A stretch of DNA of 64,000 nt from Vespa crabro (taxonomy: Eukaryota; Arthropoda; Insecta; Hymenoptera; Vespidae). Position 1 is the stretch's first letter. Every line of letters starts with the position of its first letter. The position numbers and the translations under genes were made by a program. The DNA lies in NCBI RefSeq assembly GCF_910589235.1, contig NC_060973.1:1670001-1734000 (forward strand), given 5' to 3'. The notes below the pieces were generated by a model. The model did not search any database, was not told where the DNA came from, and saw only the letters and a list, made by a program, of their open reading frames with translations. This document shows positions 50,356 to 63,966 of the stretch, one piece after another.

Positions 50356-50856
50356 CAAAAAAAGAAAAAGGAAAAGAGAGAGAAAAACAGAAGCGGAAAA
50401 AAAAAGTTTAAAAGAGAAAAAAGAAGAGAAAGAAGTAAAACGCGCGTTAAGTCACCTTGAAGTTTTCAAAAGTAGAGAAAGTGTATAATGCGAGAGAAAT
50501 TTAAGTAACGATTTCCTTAAGAAACTTCCGCGCGACGAAGAGACTTTTAAAGGCGAACGCCCGAGATGGTGTCTTAATCGAGTCCGCTTATGTTTGCTAA
50601 ATCTTTCTTCATGTTTTCTTAAAGTACTGGGCAATAAAGTGAGAGGGATGAAAAAAAGATTAAGATACGATAAGATTATATATCAACGAAAGAAAGAGAA
50701 TGAGAGCGTCGTAAACATCGAGACGAAAATGTATATCGACGTACAGATAAATAGAATTCTTACTGTGATAAGAAAACGATCGTCTTCCGTTTGAATTCTC
50801 AAATTGGTGGTATCAGAGAATCCACTCTATTCTGAGAAGTAGAAAATCGGACAGTG

Positions 50857-50894
<38 letters not shown>

Positions 50895-51166
50895 CTTTCT
50901 ATTTTCCCTATACCGCGAAATCTTTCGATCGCCGGTCCATCCTAAAGGTGGAACATCCATCTGTCTTTGATAACTTTCTGAATAGGTGATCACGTAAAAC
51001 TGATTTAGCAATTTGCCCGTTCCCTAGCGCCGCGATCTTAGTTCAAATTGAGTATAGTCCAAGTCTTACTCGGGTGAACCACTACTAATCCAATTCCCGA
51101 GATCCCAAGACGTCCTCGATGGGCGGAAGGGAGAGAAATGGAGAGGACGAAAGAGAAAGAGCCAAC

Positions 51167-51202
<36 letters not shown>

Positions 51203-51325
51203 GACTTTGCGGATAGACGAAGCTCGAAAGAGCTGTTCGAAGTGAGAAAGAGAGACAGATAAATAGATGGCTAGATGGATGGATAGATAGATAGATAGAA
51301 TGACAAGTAAGGGAAGAGGAAGAAA

Positions 51326-51379
<54 letters not shown>

Positions 51380-51738
51380 TATAATATCGCCTATGCAAAT
51401 AGCCTTTGGACTTAGACCGACTGAATATACTTTAGGGTTGGCAGCTCGAGTTAGACCACGTACTAACTCGCATTGAGGGTTAGAATTTCTCTTTGCGTGT
51501 TTCCTTGAAAAATTCCATCAACGAAACGCCCATCTCGTTATATCCTTCCTTTTACAGAGATCCTATCGTGAAGTACTTTAGTAAGTACGAAAAGTACATG
51601 AGTATGGCAGCATGGTAGGAAATAGAATTCCATTTAAAACAACGTACTGAGAATTCTCGATTGTAAAAGTTAGACAAAAGGAGACAAAAGTTTAGTTACT
51701 TTATCGATTTTTATATATACACTTCTGGACCAATATAA

Positions 51739-51792
<54 letters not shown>

Positions 51793-51924
51793 CTAAATTA
51801 GACTAGATGTCTAGATATATTTATTCTCCCTTGTTACACATCGACTTTAGTATTTTTATGTCGTCCAAAAGAAAGAAAAAAAAGAAAGGGAGGAGGGTGG
51901 AGAGAAGAAAAAGAACAGGAAAGA

Positions 51925-51928
51925 AAAA

Positions 51929-51967
<39 letters not shown>

Positions 51968-51970
51968 ATA
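51925..51970. repeat. (AAAT)n microsatellite
   Basis: About eleven near-perfect AAAT/TAAA units following a purine-rich stretch. Confidence 0.9.
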
Positions 51971-52179
51971 TTCTCTGGTATCGACAAAGTATCAAGCATA
52001 TAAATTTTCAATTGAATAAATCATTATCGGACTTTAATCGTCTCTCGTTTCTAAAGGGAAAAAAGAAAAGAATAAAAAAAAAAAAAAAGAGAGAGAAGGA
52101 GGAAAAAAAAGAAGAAAGAAATGAAGAAAACAAATGAACCTTTGGACGTGGGCGGATGCGAAGTAAAATAAGAATGTCG

Positions 52180-52257
52180 TCCTCGTCGTCGTCGTCGTCA
52201 TCGTCGTTGTCGTAGTCGTCGTCCTCGTCCTCGTCGTTGTCGTCGTCGTCGTCGTAA
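52180..52257. repeat. CpG-containing (CGT/GTC)n array
   Basis: About 78 bp of CGT/GTC triplets with a few CTC, TTG and TAG interruptions, encoding nothing plausible. Each unit contains a CpG. Confidence 0.85.
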
Positions 52258-52439
52258 TAAAGGGCGAGTGTATTTAAGAGGCGAGCTTCGAAACGGGATG
52301 TACGGGGCGGCTGCAAAAGCACCGGTAGTCGGACTAAGTCTGCTTATGGTGGGGTGAGGATAGAATAAGGGGTAGGAGAAGAAGAGAGAAAGAGAGAGAG
52401 AGAGAGAGAGGGAGGGAGGGGGGCAAGAGAGAAACATTA

Positions 52440-52690
52440 GGCTGGGTTTCCAGACGAGACGAGGGTAGGACGTTTGAGGTCAGTTCGGGGCGGTTTTTTC
52501 AACCCCCGGAGCGACTCGCTCAATACCCGGCCGCCCTACGACTGACCAATGGTCGGTCTCCAGACCCCACCACCTGTACCGGCTGACCAGCCAGCCGATT
52601 GGACGAAAACCTCCCGAGGGATACTCTATCCGGCAAGGATACTCTCGGCCTGGATCCTCTAGACCCGCTAACTAACCGGAGAGGAGAGAT
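52440..52690. promoter_or_regulatory. GC-rich CpG island
   Basis: A 250-bp unique stretch is clearly richer in G+C and CpG than anything within several kilobases, with CCAAT (inside ACCAATGG) and CACCTG motifs. It ends in GTACGTAC sequence before reverting to AT-rich DNA. It could be the promoter or first exon of a gene continuing outside the window, but no convincing start codon and donor pair was found. Confidence 0.35.
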
Positions 52691-53072
52691 TACGTACCGG
52701 GTGTACGTACATATCTACCATTTTCAATGTTCTACAATCTTTCTTGACCTTGAAAACATTTATCCTTTGTTTAATTTTTATTAAAAAAATTCGATCGAAC
52801 GTTATATATATATATATATTTTTTTTTTATTTACTTATTTATCATTTCATTCGAATGATAAGAATAAAGATTTTTAATAAAGAAGAAAATTATAAGATTT
52901 ATAATCGTCAATTTTAAGGATCCCCTTTTTTCTTTTTTTTTTTTTTTTTTGAAGAGTTTCGTATCGTCGATATTCTTGAAATATATTGTAATATTAATGT
53001 TAGTTTGAATTAATTCTTTTCGTACTAATATTAATCTTGACAATTTATATATACATACACCCATGTATATAG

Positions 53073-53074
<2 letters not shown>

Positions 53075-53129
<55 letters not shown>
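53075..53129. repeat. (AT)n microsatellite, 55 bp
   Basis: Pure TA run, one of the longest dinucleotide arrays in the window. Confidence 0.9.
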
Positions 53130-53131
<2 letters not shown>

Positions 53132-54041
53132 GATCGATTTAGTTTATCGATTTAACTTTGAATTAAAAATATCTGTTTTAGGAATAGGGAAAGATAGAGA
53201 AATATATGAGGATCTATGAGATCGAACTAGAGTTTTTGGTAACGTCACCCGCTAGATTGGACGGAATGGAAACCTTATAAGCTTGCGTCGATACGAACGT
53301 ATGTCAGAGTGTTTACGAATGTTATCAGTATAATAATAGGACACCCTATATCCAACGAGAGAGAGGAGACGGTCGTCCCACTAGTTTGCTCAAGATGATA
53401 TCGGCGTCTCCTTTTCGTTAGATTCCGTCGTTACTAAAGCAGATGGGGGCTTGAAACTCTGCCAAAATTCAGATCAAGACGGTGACTTAAAGACACCTTA
53501 AAGTTCGTCGAACAACGACAATGAAATCCTTATGCGTTAGACAAAATGTTGATGAGAAATAAGGGAAGCAAGGATCTCCTCCCCCTCGGCACCTCGCCAC
53601 CCCGCCCTCGTCCCTCCCATCTCCGCCCCCTCATTGGGAGATTAATCGAAGCAAATCGATAAAACTCTTTCTCTTTCCTTTTTCTCTCTCTCTCTCTCTC
53701 CATAAAAACGCGAATGATTATAATTGGTGTCTTTTGTTATTAGACATCAAAAGGTATATCAAAGAGAGCAGTCTCTTTTCTCAACGGTGGACGTTTATTT
53801 TTTCTCAGATTTCTTAATTATTTCTCTATCGTTGTATTATACCAGAGTTGTGTAAAGCTTCCGCGATATTCGTTTCATTTTTTTCATTTTTCTTTTAGTA
53901 CTCTATTTATCTATCCTTCTTTTCTTCCTTCCTTCCTTCCTTCCTTCCTTCCTTCCTTCCTTCTTTTCTTCTTTCTTGTTCTTTTTTCTCTTTCTTTAGT
54001 TCTTTCTTTCTTTCTTTCCTTTTTTTCTTTCTTTCTTTTTT

Positions 54042-54073
<32 letters not shown>

Positions 54074-54290
54074 TTTTTGGCACAAGTATTACCCGAGGAT
54101 ATATTCTTTCCTTCCTGCGGTTTTTACTCGTTCTCTGACGCAGACAGGAGTGGGTGGACCAGGGGGTTGCGCCCACGGGACCGGGATCAAAGGAAGAATT
54201 ATCAGGGTTCCGAGCTCGGTCCGGGATTTGGTCCCGTAGGAGACTTACCACATGTAAATAAGGACAGAGCTTCTCTATCTCTCTCTATCC

Positions 54291-54321
<31 letters not shown>

Positions 54322-54549
54322 CCCCCCTCTCTCTCTTTCTCTCTCACGTAAATAACATTTTTCCGATAGCTCTGAAATAAGCCAGTGTTCGTCGGTCCAG
54401 CTAAAAATCCTTTTTTCATTTTCTTTTTATTTCGTTCGATTTTTACGTTTACAATAACAACGAATGATAACAAATCGAACACGAAACATATATATTTCGT
54501 AAACACGTTAAAAATATTTTTACATAAAACTATAGACGTAACATTAGAC

Positions 54550-54595
<46 letters not shown>

Positions 54596-54610
54596 CAACA
54601 ATAATAATAA

Positions 54611-54642
<32 letters not shown>

Positions 54643-54826
54643 GAGCTTGTATATATATATATTTTTTTTTTCTATCTCCAAAGCATCTTTGTTGAACGCG
54701 ATGACTCGAGATAGAAAAGAATTTTCGTTGTGTCGGTGTTTAACATTATATACCGTAATGATCTTCACCGCTGAATCTTACGGCATTGAAATAATAATAA
54801 GAGCGACGCGTCTGAAAACGAAGCAA

Positions 54827-54865
<39 letters not shown>
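54827..54865. repeat. (CGT)13 microsatellite
   Basis: Thirteen perfect CGT units, followed after about 50 bp by a 55-bp GA array (54910-54964). It reads as poly-Arg or poly-Asp in different frames, but no gene supports either. Confidence 0.92.
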
Positions 54866-54912
54866 GCCGCGAAAAAGAAGAAAAAATAGCAAAAAGAGAG
54901 AGAAAGAGAGAT

Positions 54913-54969
<57 letters not shown>

Positions 54970-55404
54970 GAAATTTTTAATACACACTGGCCGGTGTACG
55001 TACATTTGAAAAACATGCCGAGCATCATCCTCATCCCTTCCTCCCACCACTGATTCTTTGTGTCTCTTCTTTATCCCTTGCTTTTTTTCCCTTCTCTCTA
55101 TCTCTCGCATGTGTTAGCGCAAAGGACAGACGAGGAGTATTTTTGTTTCCATCCCTTTTCTCTTTCTTTTGCTCTCTTTCTGTTTCTCTCTCTCTCTTTC
55201 TCTCTCTCTTTATACATATATATATATATATATCTCCCTCTCTTTCGCTATCTTCTACTTTTTCTCCTTCTTTTACTTCTTTTTTCCCGCTCGGCCAGCA
55301 TATTCGGTACGGTGGCGGTTCTACGTTTCAAAATGTATGCAAAAGACCGGAGCACCCCGCGCATCCTAACACTGTACACACGATCGAGAAAAGTTATCTT
55401 ATCG

Positions 55405-55459
<55 letters not shown>

Positions 55460-56727
55460 TATATATAGATATATACTTTCGAGTATTTTATACGATCTTT
55501 TATATTATACGTTAGATACCACGCGTTTTTATTGGATCGAATAATTTTCCTTTATTTTTCTTTTTCTTTCTTCTTTTTTCTTTTTTTTTCTTTTTTCTGG
55601 AAATATTTCCTTTCATTAAAGAAATAAATTAAATATTAATTATCCGATGATTATTTGTATATTATTTTGATTATTTGTTCGGGCTATTGTTATTTTCAAG
55701 CTGTGTGGGGGATTTGAATTTACATTTTCTACGGACTGTACTCGGGTCCGGTCGGCGTAGTTACCATCGATTCGTGGTCGCAACTGTTTCGTCGTTTAAA
55801 AAAGAAACGCCTCGAGTAGTAGTCGTGGGATGGAAAGACATCTTTTCTCGAACATATATTTCTGTTTGTCCAAGGGTTTGGGGTGGGAGGGGAGGGCGGG
55901 AAAGGCGGACGACCAGATACCAGGCTTCCCTCATCTTCCCTTTACAATGTCAGAGTGTTTTATATGTTCGTTTACACGGTCGACGGTTTTCTAAATTTTT
56001 TTTTCTTTTTCTTTCTCTTTTCTCTTTTGTTCTTTTTTTTTTGTTTTTCCATAGATTCATTCTCTCGCAAATTTTCTTATCTCTTCTTCTTCTTCTTCTT
56101 CTTCTTTCTGTTTTTTTTTTCTTTTTTCTTACTTATTTATCTTTCCTCCTTTTCCTTTTTTCTTTCTTTCTTTTTTTTTTCCTTCTTTTTTTTTCTTTTT
56201 TTTTTTTTTCACATTTTCTCTTCACACACGTTATATCCCTGCGAAATTTGTCCTCTGTACACGAAGCCGAATGAGTGTCGGTTCGTCGTAAAGGAGAAAA
56301 GAAAAGAAGAAGAAAAAAAAAAGAAAAAAAAAAAAGAAAAGAAAAACGAAAAAAGAAGAACAGAAGTAATTTTGACCGATAGAAATGATCCTTCTTTTTT
56401 TGTTCTTTTTTTTTATTTATGTTTATATTATTTCTCTCTAAACCCCACCCCCGCCCTTCTCCCATCTATCGTCCCTTTTTTTTTCTTCTTCGTTATTTCA
56501 TGACGAAACTGTGTATTTGTAATTTGTACCTCCTCTCATTCTCCTTGAATTGAAGAAAATCTTGTCGGTAACTGTACTTCGCGCTTAACCCGTGCTTCCG
56601 GGTACAGGGAAGTGGATCCACCTCTCTTGCATATTGATTTACGATAATTTCATTATTTTCTCCCGCCTTCTTGTAACAGATTAATGCCACTTTTGGACCA
56701 TTTCGCGGTACTCCAAGAGGGAGAGAA

Positions 56728-56777
<50 letters not shown>

Positions 56778-57298
56778 AGAGAGAGAGAGTCAGAGAGTCA
56801 GAGAAAGAAAAACAAAGAGACCATCGTCATTTTCTATGACGTTATTAAGATAATTGAATTACTCGTAATTGTTTCCATTTAAAATTTCATTGATACGACG
56901 ACGATCGGTTAACAAATTATTCTATATAAAGGATTTTCTTTAACTTAACATTTTCTTCTTGTTCCCTTTTCTTTTTCTTTTTTTTTCTTCTTTTTTTTTT
57001 TCTTTTCTTTTTTTTTCCGTTCCTTTTCTTTCCTTTACCTTTACTTTTACTTTTTCTAGGTTTTACTCGGTTAAGAGCTAAAAAATGGACGGACAAAGGA
57101 AGAAAGAGAGAGAGAGGGAGAGAGAGAGAGAGGGAGAGAGAGAGAGAGAGTGAAAGAAGGGAAAGAAAGCGAGCCAAGGGGAGCGACTCGAATTTTATTG
57201 GCTCTGACTTTGCCGCTCCCTAACGTCTTTCCTTTTTGCTTCCCAGATTTTCATATGTTTTCATCCGTTCGGAAAATTAGGACGTTATATGCGAATCG

Positions 57299-57346
<48 letters not shown>

Positions 57347-58239
57347 CAGAGAAAAAGATGGAAGAAAACTTTTTTCCAGAAACGAAGGGTAACGTCTCTC
57401 TTAGAGATATCTTGAAAGCCTTAGTACACGGTTATTGGCTCTTTACAACGGGTTATTGACTCTTACTTTGTAGTAAGACACTTGTACGATGTACGATGTC
57501 AGTAGAAATATCTTTATGAAAAGTGCCAATGTCGCGTGGAATTCTCATATTAGCGTATGAGACGTCATTCCAATACCGTATACGAAATATGTGTGCGTTT
57601 TAATAAAATGTAAAAAAGAGAGGAAAAAAAGGGGAAAGAAAAACCAGAAAGAAGGAGAAGAAGGAGAAGAAGAAGAAAAAAAATGAGGAATAAGAAAGAA
57701 ACATTACATTAAAGTGATTTCTTCTATAGAAGAAGAAGAAGAAAGAAAGAAAGGAAGAAAGGAGAAAAAGAACACAAAGAAGTGAAGAATGCTTTACAAA
57801 AAAAAAAAAAAAAAAAAAGGAAAAAAAAAAGAAAAAAGAAGAAGAACGTTTCCTTTTAAGATTGAGAAAAAGAGACTTACGTTTATTTATACATTTATTT
57901 ATTTATTTATTTTTTTTTTTCTTTTTCTTTTTCTTTTTTTCCTAACAACATCCCCGGGCGTCATCTTGAAGCAAGGAAATTCAAGGATTGACTTGGTCGG
58001 GACGACGACTTTCGACGTGGATACATTCGCCGCAGGAGGGTGCACATAAAAAACATATTTTGAGGTCTTGCCAGGAACGTGGCAGGGTGGACCTACGCTG
58101 TAATATATCAGCCAAGATCGATACTATTCCGCAGACTTTGGTTGTTCGGAAACCTTCTACGAATCCCCTTCTCTCTATCTCAGTCTCTCTCTCTCTCTCT
58201 CTCTCTTTGTGGGTCTCTGTCTCTGTCTGTTTGTCTGTT

Positions 58240-58281
<42 letters not shown>

Positions 58282-59197
58282 TCTTTCCCTAGATATCTCC
58301 AAGTTCGAACATCGGGAACACGGGGATAAACCAGTCTTGAATATAACGTGGATTGTCCGACGTGTTCTTCGCGAAGGTGTCTTACTTCGTGCGAAGTACT
58401 TGCTAGTTACATTCGAAACCGTTACTCCCACAACCCTCTATTCTCGTACCACTTTCGAATCACGGGAACGAGTATCGATTCGGACAAACAAATAAGTCGA
58501 GAAGAAGGAGGGAGAAAGAGAGAAGGAGAGATAGAGAGAAAGAAAGAAAGATGGAATATTTTCTATGATAGGAACTCAGGGTAACTGAGAACATTTGGAC
58601 GAGGAATTATGTGTTTTCGAAAAGAGGATAACGAACGGAAGTACTCTTGAAATATCGTGTTGTGTATATATCCGAGGACATAGAGGGACAGAAAGAAAGA
58701 AAGAAATAGAGAGAGAGAGAGAGAGAGAGAGAAAGAGGAAGGGAGAAGAGAGGGTAAAAGAAATCAGATCGAACAAAAGCCTCTTACCTGATGCGACTCG
58801 CGCGAAGTCTGGCCCAAAACTAGCACCCTTTTTCGGTAAGGGGAAAGGGCAAGCGCTCTACCAGGTACGACGTAACTACCAACCGTTTCAACCCTTTCCC
58901 TTTCTCTTTCTCTCCTTCCCTCTCTCTCTCTCTCTCTCTCTCTCTTACGCACACGTATACGTGCACACAGATACGTAAACGCGATATAACGATCTACGTA
59001 TAGATCCGATCATATTCAGAATCGATTTATATTATTTCGCATGTTATATATTTCGCTAATTTTTATCCATTACGTTGTACACCCTTTCCACTTCGTTCCC
59101 AAAGGAATAATATTTTAATGGAACTTTTTATATCCTATGTACTACTACTTGAAATGATTATTACTCACGCATTCTTTTTCTATTTTATTTATTTATT

Positions 59198-59239
<42 letters not shown>

Positions 59240-59373
59240 GTACATACTTGTTATTTTATATAAATCGTCGGTATCTCACTCTCCCTTTCGATGTATGTAA
59301 TACAGCTTACAGACATAAATTTCTATCTCCATTCGATAGGATAGCTTTTCCAATGGCGAAGTTGTCGTTCGAC

Positions 59374-59424
<51 letters not shown>

Positions 59425-59713
59425 AGAGTGAAAGAGAGAGAGAGAAAGAGAGAGAGTGTGTTCACGTTGAGAAACGTAGGATTCGAAGAAAATTCAGGAA
59501 GGAGACGATAGCCATGCGCGATAGTGCGAGAATTCGTGCGGGCCATTGGGCATAGGTCAGGCAGAAGCCAATCCGACGAAACTCTCAGATATATGATAAA
59601 AATTGACTGGAGGCAGGCCTTCTCGCACCCTTCGCGACGCTTTCTCGCACGGCGGACTTTGAATTTTCGTCCTTCCCTTAAATCCTTGGGATAACGTCTC
59701 GCGAAAGCCCTCT

Positions 59714-59753
<40 letters not shown>

Positions 59754-60190
59754 ATCTATCTTTCTTTCTTTTCCTCGTATATATACGCGTGTACATACAT
59801 GGATACGTATACATAGAGACGCGTTCACATCCCCTTCTTCTTTTACCATCAGGACGATAGAACGCGCAAAAGTCTTAGGTGCTTACGAGAGAGTAGAGAA
59901 AGGAAAGTGGAAAGAGGATTCCGCTCGAGATATCCGGGCATCCGATCGAAAAATGATGATCTAATGACTCGCATCTGTGTGAACCTCCCTCCGATGACGT
60001 CATCCTGCCAGTCATCTTTCTTTCCCTTTTTCTTCTTCTTTTTTTCCTTCTCCTTTTTTTCTTTTATCCTTTATCTCTTCTTATTTTGTTAATATCTTTC
60101 TTTTTTTTCGAATCCCATTTCGTCAGATAAAAAGTAATAAACAATTTCTATTGCAATATCATTGTTTATGTTAATATATTATATGGTTTA

Positions 60191-60236
<46 letters not shown>

Positions 60237-60369
60237 TACATAATTGATCGTGAGCTTTTGATCTAATTTATATGAATATATTTATGTGCTTGAAAGAAGA
60301 CGTATCGACTGACAAGAAATATTGATATAATAAACGAAATGAATTAATTACAAACAAGTAAAAATACAT

Positions 60370-60400
<31 letters not shown>

Positions 60401-60410
60401 TATAAATAGT

Positions 60411-60463
<53 letters not shown>

Positions 60464-60744
60464 TAAAATTTACGTAGAAATGTCTCGAGATCCGGAAATA
60501 AAATGTCACGTACAGCTGTCATCCATGCACCGACACGGACGATAAGAATATCCATCCAAGATGGAATTTAATATCGGGGAAATCCATTTTCGATGGTGTT
60601 CAGGTATTATGATTCATCTTGGACGAATATGTACGCTTCTCGCACATGTATAAAACGTAAATCGTCTTTGGTGAGTCCGAGTGAAATGGAGAAAGAGAGA
60701 GAGAAAGAGAAAAAATTCGAAGTGATCCACCCTTCATTGTAGTA

Positions 60745-60788
<44 letters not shown>

Positions 60789-61602
60789 ACTTTTCTTTCT
60801 CCTTCTGTTTCTTTTTCCTCTTCTCGCTAGAACTCGCTCATCCATAGGAAAAGCACGAAGGTGTGGGATGGTCGGTAGAAAGTTAGCGCGACGCGGAAAT
60901 TTCTTTTGCAGCGTATGGGAAATATTTTCCAAAGTCTCGCAAAGCCGAGCGAAATCCGCAACGTGCGTGATATCGCTACGAAGTAGTGAAAGTTTTGTCG
61001 CGTTCTTTATTTAACGATGCTACGAGAACGAGTGCAAAGTACGTACGTACATATATAGAAGATACATACGTATATATATATATACATATATATATTTATA
61101 TATATATATAAATATATATACATAGATGTATGTATATAGGATGAAATAATGGTTGAAAATATTCATAATATCGAGGGGTGGAAAGGACGAAATTATAATT
61201 GATGAGATTCTCTTTTAAAAAAATCGATTAAACGTATTAAAATAAAATTGAATGGACAATGGTTAACAGAATTGAAAAGTTAAACATTATTTTCTATTTT
61301 AATAAGTTAGGAAATAAAAGATATGGATCGTTATTTGTATATTTACAACGGTTAGATAACAACCGAATATCATTCGATAACACGCGAAGATATAAAACAA
61401 ACGGGATATAGAAGCAACGAGGTAGCAAAAGAAAAGCGCATCCGGGTATCGATGCAACAACGGTTGCAAGCTCACGGCATTTCGAAGCATTTCTTCGAAA
61501 TATACCAGGCGCTTTTCCAATGCAGTATTTTTCGTCGTCTCCTTTGTTATTCAGGGAAACACACATACACTTATACATAAAGAGACAGAGAAAGACAGAG
61601 AA

Positions 61603-61650
<48 letters not shown>

Positions 61651-62229
61651 AGAGAAACATAGAGGAAGGCAATAGATGTTCGGTCTGGTCTGGGCCATTT
61701 TTGTATTTGTTTGAAATTTTAATGTGGTCGCAAGCGGGACGGGTAGAACATAGCTAGGGGTGCGTGAAACGGAGCGAGAGAAAAATAGAGAAAATGAGAG
61801 GAATAAAGAGAGAGAGAGAGAGAAAGTAGCAAAAAGAAAGTGACGAGGAAATGGTGCTCAGGGATGGGAGTTTCGTAGCGAGCGTAAACCGGCGGCCATT
61901 ACCTTCGATTTTGAAATAAATTGCGCGCCATAAACAGGGTGGTCCATAAGAATACATACGACCGGCTTACCACGAAGGTACCCAATGTTCTGAAAAATGT
62001 AGCCCCGCCGCGCTGATATCGATCCTACCACCCCCTTCGCGTGCTGCCTTGTCTCTTTCTCTTTCTCTTTCTATCTCTATCTCTCTTTTTCTTTTTCGTA
62101 TCCCCGACGAGTATCCTGGATGGAAGGGACACAGAGATAGAGAGGAAGGTTGGGTTGGTTGGCTTAATTTCGGCCTGTAGTCGAATTCAGCCCTTTTCGA
62201 GAGCAAGATAGAAAGAGAAAGAGACAGAC

Positions 62230-62233
<4 letters not shown>

Positions 62234-62282
<49 letters not shown>

Positions 62283-62378
62283 GAGAGAAAGAGAGAGAGA
62301 AAGAAAGAGAAAGAGAGAGGTACTCCGACGACCTTTGACGACGGGCTCCCTTCCTCTACCTCTTTTTATCTTTCTCTT

Positions 62379-62421
<43 letters not shown>
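62234..62421. repeat. GA array followed by CT array (inverted simple repeat)
   Basis: A GA-rich block at 62214-62318 (pure GA at 62234-62279) is followed, after about 60 bp of unique sequence, by CT at 62381-62421. The two blocks are mutually complementary as read on one strand, so a transcript could form a long GA:CU stem. Confidence 0.8.
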
Positions 62422-62430
<9 letters not shown>

Positions 62431-62905
62431 CTTCTCTCTTTCTTTTTACCTCTGATATCCGTCGAGCGAAAGTCCGGAACCCGTCAACGCTACCAAAGGA
62501 CTTTTCTGAATTTTTTAGCCAACCGCGCATAAACGCAAGCTCCGTATATTATACTCGCTCGTTTCGAAACGCGAACGTTTTTCGAGAGGCTGCGCATTCG
62601 TAAGATTTGTGCGAGCGTTTCTCGGCTTTATCCTATTCCCCAGTTTATTATAAATTTCGATTATACAATTCGTATACAATTTTTGATTCTCTTATCTTTT
62701 TCCCTTCCCCACCCTCCACCCCACCCTCTCTCCTCCTCCCTTTTTCATTTATAATCGAACATTTTTAATATCTCTAATTATTCAGATATTATTCGAATGT
62801 AATTATCTATAATGTATGAAAAAAGAATTTATCATTATTACTGGAATGTGACGCGAAAAGGAAATTATCTGAAAAAAAATGGATATAAAAGAGTGTGAGC
62901 GAGAC

Positions 62906-62937
<32 letters not shown>

Positions 62938-63923
62938 GGAGGGAGGGAGGGTGAAAGTGAGGGAAGAGGAAGAACGACTTGATCCTCTTACATAAGCTGA
63001 AAATTAAAGTCCCGAGATGGGTGGGCAAGTTTTTTTCTCATGCTCGCGATTTCTGATCCCTTCTTTTCGCATTAGGATAGTCTTTGTGCTTTTCGCCACG
63101 GTAAAAAGGGAAACGAGAAACTTTGGCGGGAAAGGGATAGAGTATACGAAAATGGCCGCTGCTACGTACCGATAAGAAGGACGTTCCTCTGTCCGAAGGG
63201 TCTCCCTCGACAAATGACACGTCACGATTCTCGTAAATCAAAGCCTCACCACCGAGGACCACAGGACTAGATCTATCTATTCCTTTTTTCCCTCTCTCCT
63301 TTATCCTTTCTTTCTTTTTTCTCTCTCTCTCTCTCTCTCCCTTCCTCTCCCTCTTTCTTCTTTTCGCATACTCCGTTTACCCAACTCCATTTCTTCTTCA
63401 ATTTTATTTCTTCATCATCGTAGTAAAATATTCTTTCATTATTATCCCTCTGTTCTTTATTTTTCATTATTATTAATAATAATTGATTGAAAAATATCGA
63501 ATTAATTGTATCCCTGTATTTATTATTCCATAGATCTTTGAGATATTTTTTTTTAAAACTTCTACTCTTAAAGATATAAAGAGAAAAAAATTAAGATAAA
63601 AAAAAGACAGTTGTGAAATATTTCTTTAAGAGTAACAAAGTAAGATAAAGAGGGATAGTGAAAGAGAAAGAGAGAAAGCGAAAGAGGTAGAAAGAGAGAC
63701 AGAGAGAGAGAAAGAACGAGAGACCAAGCATATATTCTCTATAAGCGTGATATATCTCGTAACGAGTCTCTCTTTCATTCCCGATGAAGTTCCTCTGATC
63801 ATTGAGTCATCCATTGCGGACCTCGTTAGTCGAGATAGCGAAGCGTACGTAGGTACGTAGATACGTACATACATATAGGTAGATAGATAGGTACGTACTT
63901 ACATTTGTATATACTCACACACA

Positions 63924-63966
<43 letters not shown>

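Larger units (their letters stand above)
44976..52430. other. Microsatellite-rich DNA with short unique islands, no gene seen
   Basis: Repeats include (AT)n at 45605-45638, 46976-47008 and 51739-51788; (CT)n at 46152-46210, 47411-47444 and 48730-48764; (GA)n at 47184-47215 and 51330-51377. There are also a T/C tract at 47680-47826, (AAAT)n at 51925-51970 and a CGT/GTC array at 52180-52257. Unique GC-richer islands lie at about 45360-45540, 45890-46140, 47930-48020, 48830-49270, 49480-49560, 49690-49860 and 51000-51120. A TCACGTGA E-box is at 45397-45404. No splice-bounded coding exon was recognised. Confidence 0.6.

Noticed and set aside
55675..56503. Two overlapping ORFs of about 200 codons, the longest in the right half after ORF1
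   Set aside because: Their C-terminal halves are Phe/Leu/Ser runs from T/C-rich DNA, and the N-terminal parts show no family pattern, start context or splice partner.
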